Assembly: GCA_964392775.1 (NCBI GenBank)
Contig: CAYMRD010000002.1
Span: 1-64,000, forward strand
DNA from: UKL13-3 sp964392775
GTDB lineage: Bacteria > Bacteroidota > Bacteroidia > UKL13-3
Reading direction: 5' to 3'
DNA length: 64,000 bases
The position numbers and the translations under genes were made by a program. The notes beneath the pieces were generated by a model. The model saw nothing but the letters and a program-made list of their open reading frames with translations, did not search any database and was not told the origin of the DNA. Below, piece after piece: positions 60,601 to 64,000 of the stretch (positions are counted from its first letter, which is position 1; every line of letters starts with the position of its first letter).

Positions 60601-63081
60601 TTATCTGCGCACGCCACCTTTGGCAACAGGCAGCGCCTTCAATGGATCATCGGGCCAGGCATGTTTAGGGTATCTGCGTTTGAGTTCGCTGCGCACCTCA
60701 AAATAGGTGTTTTGCCAAAAACTTTTTAAGTCAGTGGTTACTTGTACCGGTTTAAAACCCGGTGACAATAAGTGCATCACAACCGGAACAGTTTCGTTAT
60801 TGATTCGGGGTGTATCCAATAAGCCAAACACTTCCTGAAGCCTTACTGCTAAAATTGGTGTTTCGCCCATTGAACCATATTGAAGGGCAATATTGGAGCC
60901 ACTGGGTACTTCAATCCGTTTGGGAGCCAACTGCTCCAGTAATTGTTGTTGTTCCCAGAGCAAGCTGTGCAATAAAGCATCGTGCAGGTTGATGCGCTCA
61001 AAATCGTCATTCTTTTTAATGTCCTTCAAATATGGACTCAACCATTCGGGATTAGCGAGCAGAGCGGACGTTTGTACATCAGGCCAGTTTTGTTCGGGGT
61101 TCCAGATTCGCAGACTTAAGATGCGGTTTTGCAGTTGCTCCAGCGCTTCGGTAAACTCCAGCAATTGTTTGCCTTCGGTGCGAATGGCTTCTGTCAATGC
61201 TTGTGTAATTAAGGTTTCATCAGGGTTTTTAAGCGGAGTGGATTTGAGAATGATATTCCCGATGCGCAGCTGTTTGGCCGCTACCAGTCCGCCTTTGCGA
61301 CTGTCCCATTCGGTTACATCTTTCTCTTTCACCATGGGTAATAAGTCCTTTGGATTGAGGGGAGCAGCCATGAAAATCTTGCCCAAACCATCACGGGCAT
61401 CCATGTGAGCTACGGCCAGCCACGGTTCATCGGCCAAATCATCGCGGTGTCCGGCAACGGCAATTTTGCCATTGGCCAGTTGAAACTGTGCATTGTTACC
61501 GGTGCGGGCACAGGCAATACGTTCAGGATAGGCGTGAGCCAGCAGCAACCCGGTTTCAAATACATCCACTTTATCAGTGGTTGTTTCAGCATCAAGCATA
61601 CGGGCATACGAACGCGCAATGGTATCAATACGGGTAAGCCTGTTACCGAGATTACCTGCTTCACGAGCCCTGCGCAGCGCTTCCAGTCTCAGGTTGATAT
61701 CGATTCCCGAATCACGCGGAAGCGGGTCGCGCTCTTCCAAAACAGCTGCAATGTCGGCTGCCAATGGCACGGCATTGTCTTCCCGTGCTTTGAGCAACAT
61801 GTGCGCAATACGCGGATGACAGGGGAGTTGTTGCAGTTGCTTGCCATGTTCGGTGATGCGGCCTTTGTCAACAGCATTGAGCTGTTCCAAAATATCAGTA
61901 GCCATGGCCACAGCAGCTTTGGGCGGCAGCGAGAGCCATGTCAGATCATAAATATTGTTTACACCCCATTTGGCCAGTTCGAGCATGAGTCCTGTCAAAT
62001 CAGCTTCCATAATTTCGGGTGTGCGGTGTTCCTGCAAACGTTCGTGCGTGGCTTTTGTCCACATGCGGTAACATACACCGGGAGCCAAACGCCCTGCCCG
62101 TCCTGCCCGCTGGTCGGCCGAATCTTTTGAGAGTTGAATAGTTTCCAAACGTGATAAACCCGATTTGGGATCAAACTTTGACACACGGCTATAACCCGAA
62201 TCCACCACAATGGTAATGCCTTCAATGGTTAAGCTGGTTTCGGCAATAGAGGTGGCCAAAACGATTTTGCGTTTGCCATGTCTATTGGGCATGATGGCTG
62301 CTTGTTGCTCGCCTTGGGGCAACATACCATACAAAGGGTGAATGGCAAAATCGCGGAGTTCGGTTTTGAGAATTTCCGCACATTTGCGGATTTCGCCTTC
62401 ACCCGGAAAAAATACCAGAGCATCACCCTGATGCTCGCGAATGGCTGAGAGTACCACACGTGCCGTCACTTCGGGTAACATGCGCTCATCTTGTCCGCCC
62501 ACATAATGGATGGCTACCGGGTATTGTTTGCCTTCGCTAATAGCAACAGGTGCTTGCAATAAAGCTGAAAGTTGGGGCATGTTTAAGGTGGCCGACATCA
62601 CCACAATACGCAAGTCGGGGCGCAATACATTTTGCGCCTCGCGGCACAAGGCCAGGGCTACATCGGCAAAAATGCTGCGCTCATGGAACTCATCAAAAAT
62701 CACCATTCCCACATCTTCCAAAGCATTATCGCTTTGCAGCATGCGGGTTAAAATACCTTCGGTAACAACTTCAATGCGGGTATTGCTGCTTACGCGATTA
62801 TCAAAACGGATGCGGTAGCCAATGGTATTGCCAACGGTATCGCCCCAAAGCTGACTCATACGTGCCGCAATGCTTTTAGCGGCCAACCTGCGCGGCTCAA
62901 GCATGATGATTTTTTTGCCGTTCAACCAAGGTTCGTTGATAAGAGCCAATGGCAGCAAAGTGCTTTTTCCGGCTCCGGGAGGCGCGTTGACGATAAGAGT
63001 ATTGCCTTGTTGCAAATGAGATTTTACCTCATCAATGATGTCGGTAACAGGAAGATTTATAGAATATGGGTCGAATGTCAA
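60601..63081 (-). CDS. hrpB: ATP-dependent RNA helicase HrpB
   Basis: A DEAH-box helicase of 826 residues. Walker A PPGAGKSTL (about 35-43), DEFHER (about 131-136), SATLN, the conserved STSIAETSLTIEG and QRAGRAGR are all present, followed by the HA2/OB-fold region and the HrpB-specific C-terminal domain ending PDDPLKALPVAKGGVRR. The cellular role is not well defined. There is no ATG before residue 60, so the start is TTG 63081, which gives the family N terminus FDPYSINLPVTDI. A truncated second copy of the first 40 codons plus upstream sequence lies at 63739-63908. Confidence 0.94.
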   Translation of the reverse strand: MTFDPYSINLPVTDIIDEVKSHLQQGNTLIVNAPPGAGKSTLLPLALINEPWLNGKKIIMLEPRRLAAKSIAARMSQLWGDTVGNTIGYRIRFDNRVSSNTRIEVVTEGILTRMLQSDNALEDVGMVIFDEFHERSIFADVALALCREAQNVLRPDLRIVVMSATLNMPQLSALLQAPVAISEGKQYPVAIHYVGGQDERMLPEVTARVVLSAIREHQGDALVFFPGEGEIRKCAEILKTELRDFAIHPLYGMLPQGEQQAAIMPNRHGKRKIVLATSIAETSLTIEGITIVVDSGYSRVSKFDPKSGLSRLETIQLSKDSADQRAGRAGRLAPGVCYRMWTKATHERLQEHRTPEIMEADLTGLMLELAKWGVNNIYDLTWLSLPPKAAVAMATDILEQLNAVDKGRITEHGKQLQQLPCHPRIAHMLLKAREDNAVPLAADIAAVLEERDPLPRDSGIDINLRLEALRRAREAGNLGNRLTRIDTIARSYARMLDAETTTDKVDVFETGLLLAHAYPERIACARTGNNAQFQLANGKIAVAGHRDDLADEPWLAVAHMDARDGLGKIFMAAPLNPKDLLPMVKEKDVTEWDSRKGGLVAAKQLRIGNIILKSTPLKNPDETLITQALTEAIRTEGKQLLEFTEALEQLQNRILSLRIWNPEQNWPDVQTSALLANPEWLSPYLKDIKKNDDFERINLHDALLHSLLWEQQQLLEQLAPKRIEVPSGSNIALQYGSMGETPILAVRLQEVFGLLDTPRINNETVPVVMHLLSPGFKPVQVTTDLKSFWQNTYFEVRSELKRRYPKHAWPDDPLKALPVAKGGVRR

Positions 63082-63175
63082 AATAGAAAATTAAGTCCGC
63101 TAAGGTAGGTTGCCGGAGGGCAATTTTCAATTAAAGACAATTTCAAGCCATCTGCTTAATCCTCAGAAAATTGAG

Positions 63176-63206
63176 TTTGTGGTGGTGGTAACTGTTTGTA
63201 TATTTG
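63176..63206 (+). promoter_or_regulatory. Promoter of the small exported protein gene
   Basis: TTTG (63176-63179), 19 bases, TATATTTG (63199-63206): a perfect Bacteroidota promoter, with a leader of about 15 bases before ATG 63228. Confidence 0.75.
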
Positions 63207-63227
63207 ATTTGATCAAACTCAAATTAT

Positions 63228-63536
63228 ATGAAAAGGATAATTCTAACCTCTGTCATCATGCTAGGTTCCTTGGCATTGATGGCGCAACAACAAGTAGAAA
63301 CAAGGGAATTTACTGTAGATGTTCCTGTAATTATGGAAAAGCCTGTGTTTTTTTATAGCGTTCCAATACAACCACATGATACAATCGCTACAATGATTAG
63401 GTCGAATGGGTATAGAACAGTTATGGAAGCGACAGAAAAAATTGTAGCGGATGTTTATCACAATTACCCAAAATTTGATGCTGTGCTGATATCGGGTAAA
63501 AAGTGTGAGCGCATATATGTGATTAAATTTAAATAG
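63228..63536 (+). CDS. Small exported protein of unknown function
   Basis: A 102-residue protein with a signal peptide (MKRIILTSVIMLGSLALMAQ). The mature 82 residues (VPIQPHDTIATMIRSNGYRT and VYHNYPKFDAVLISGKKCERIYVIKFK) have a beta-alpha-beta-beta look and one cysteine. I recognise no family. It has a perfect own promoter, is complete, and sits between hrpB and its partial copy, so it may have arrived with the rearrangement. Confidence 0.7.
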   Translation: MKRIILTSVIMLGSLALMAQQQVETREFTVDVPVIMEKPVFFYSVPIQPHDTIATMIRSNGYRTVMEATEKIVADVYHNYPKFDAVLISGKKCERIYVIKFK

Positions 63537-63611
63537 ATAATAGAGACGCATAATTATGCGTCTGTACTAATTAATCTGGCAAGGATTTTCGGAAACATTT
63601 GAAAACGTAAT

Positions 63612-63686
63612 GCCCGCGTTAGGGATGGCAGCGGCATCCCATAATATGAAACGCAGTGGAATATTATGGATACAGCGAACAGCCCG
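63612..63686. repeat. Hairpin-forming intergenic repeat
   Basis: Symmetrical block bounded by GCCCG on each side: GGGATGGCAGCGGCATC leads into CCATAATAT (63639-63647), which pairs with ATATTATGG (63661-63669), then ATACAGCGAACAGCCCG. The AGCGG/CAGCG...GCCCG arrangement around a variable stem resembles a class of structured intergenic repeats common in Bacteroidota; naming it would need an Rfam search. Confidence 0.5.
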
Positions 63687-63731
63687 TAAAACGCCCAAAG
63701 GATATTATCCATGAAACAAAGGAATCCAGGA

Positions 63732-63857
63732 TTACCGACTTTTTCCGGCTCCGGGAGGTGCGTTAACAATGAGGGTATTTCCTTGTTGCAAATGAGATTT
63801 CACCTCATTGATGATATCGGCAACTGGAAGATTTATAGAATATGGGTCGAATGTCAA
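63732..63857 (-). pseudogene. hrpB 5' fragment (truncated copy)
   Basis: A 41-codon remnant starting at TTG 63857 and stopping at TAA 63732. It matches the first 39 or so codons of hrpB through PPGAGKS, then breaks into unrelated sequence. The homologous block extends beyond the gene start to 63908 (170 bases, about 15 differences by hand alignment). In the coding part ten or so differences are synonymous and only two change residues (Thr to Ala, Asp to Asn), so the copy derives from a functional, diverged hrpB. Confidence 0.85.
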
Positions 63858-64000
63858 AACAGAAAATTAAGTCCGCTAAGGTAGGTTGCCGGAAGCCAAT
63901 TTTCAATTGCTGTTTAATATTCCAATTATCTGTGTGTGTGAACCTGAAATTCTGTTGTAAATCCGTGCCGCATTGCCTTAATTGCACCTCCTTTATTGTT

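Larger units (their letters stand above)
63537..64000. other. Non-coding end of the window
   Basis: Contains the structured repeat at 63612-63686 and the hrpB fragment. After 63908 nothing recognisable; a TGTGTGTG run lies at about 63932. Confidence 0.4.

Noticed and set aside
63554..63769. 71-codon minus-strand frame downstream of the small exported gene
   Set aside because: It crosses the hairpin repeat and runs into the broken end of the hrpB fragment; no family resemblance and no promoter.

Overview
The window reads as chromosomal DNA of a member of the Bacteroidota. Three secreted proteins carry, or appear to carry, type IX secretion (T9SS) sorting domains. Promoters follow the Bacteroidota pattern (-33 TTTG, about 19 bases, -7 TAnnTTTG) rather than the E. 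coli pattern. Several families are typical of this phylum: short AMP nucleosidase, DUF6913, tandem D-Ala-D-Ala ligase, DUF1573 proteins and a PASTA protein without a kinase. I cannot assign a genus. The window is gene-dense and almost entirely housekeeping. I see no rRNA, tRNA, CRISPR array, complete insertion sequence or prophage.

Layout. 0-9 kb: AMP nucleosidase, PriA, SixA, a pRiA4b ORF-3-like protein and a very large SBBP-repeat T9SS protein. 9-20 kb: sirtuin, PKD-domain secreted protein, M13 peptidase, RluA-type pseudouridine synthase, a tandem pair of outer-membrane barrel paralogues (RemB/Wzi-like) and DNA ligase LigA. 20-27 kb: DUF6913, DapA, a methionine-type aminotransferase coupled to an omega-amidase, a DUF1573 protein, an HtrA protease and a TlpA-type thioredoxin. 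27-43 kb: tandem-fused Ddl, an AT-rich single-gene island, PASTA protein, T9SS type A protein, rhodanese, seven-heme cytochrome with TPRs, MltG, LtaS-like sulfatase, MFS transporter and Tex. 43-50 kb: a RES/Xre toxin-antitoxin pair next to a small inverted-repeat element, a START-like protein, PepD, a small barrel protein, an orphan ABC ATPase, an M20 dipeptidase and a second AT-rich single-gene island (DUF1275). 50-64 kb: a UbiA-DUF502-DnaX operon, an HTH regulator behind an operator array, 3-hydroxybutyryl-CoA dehydrogenase, GyrA, a GT-C-like membrane protein, HrpB, and a truncated second copy of the hrpB start.

Functional themes: cell envelope (Ddl, PASTA, MltG, sulfatase, DapA, barrels, T9SS cargo), DNA metabolism (PriA, LigA, DnaX, GyrA) and peptide or amino-acid turnover (M13, PepD, M20, HtrA, aminotransferase/omega-amidase). 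The most interesting signals are not classical features. They are (1) two AT-rich single-gene islands that share nearly the same boundary motif, (2) a four-site operator array overlaid on the promoter of an HTH gene, (3) a truncated hrpB copy whose differences are mostly synonymous, (4) a tandem Ddl whose halves have lost different active-site elements, (5) a family of short inverted-repeat elements, one abutting the toxin-antitoxin promoter, and (6) several genes whose -7 box sits only a few bases before the ATG, implying leaderless mRNAs.
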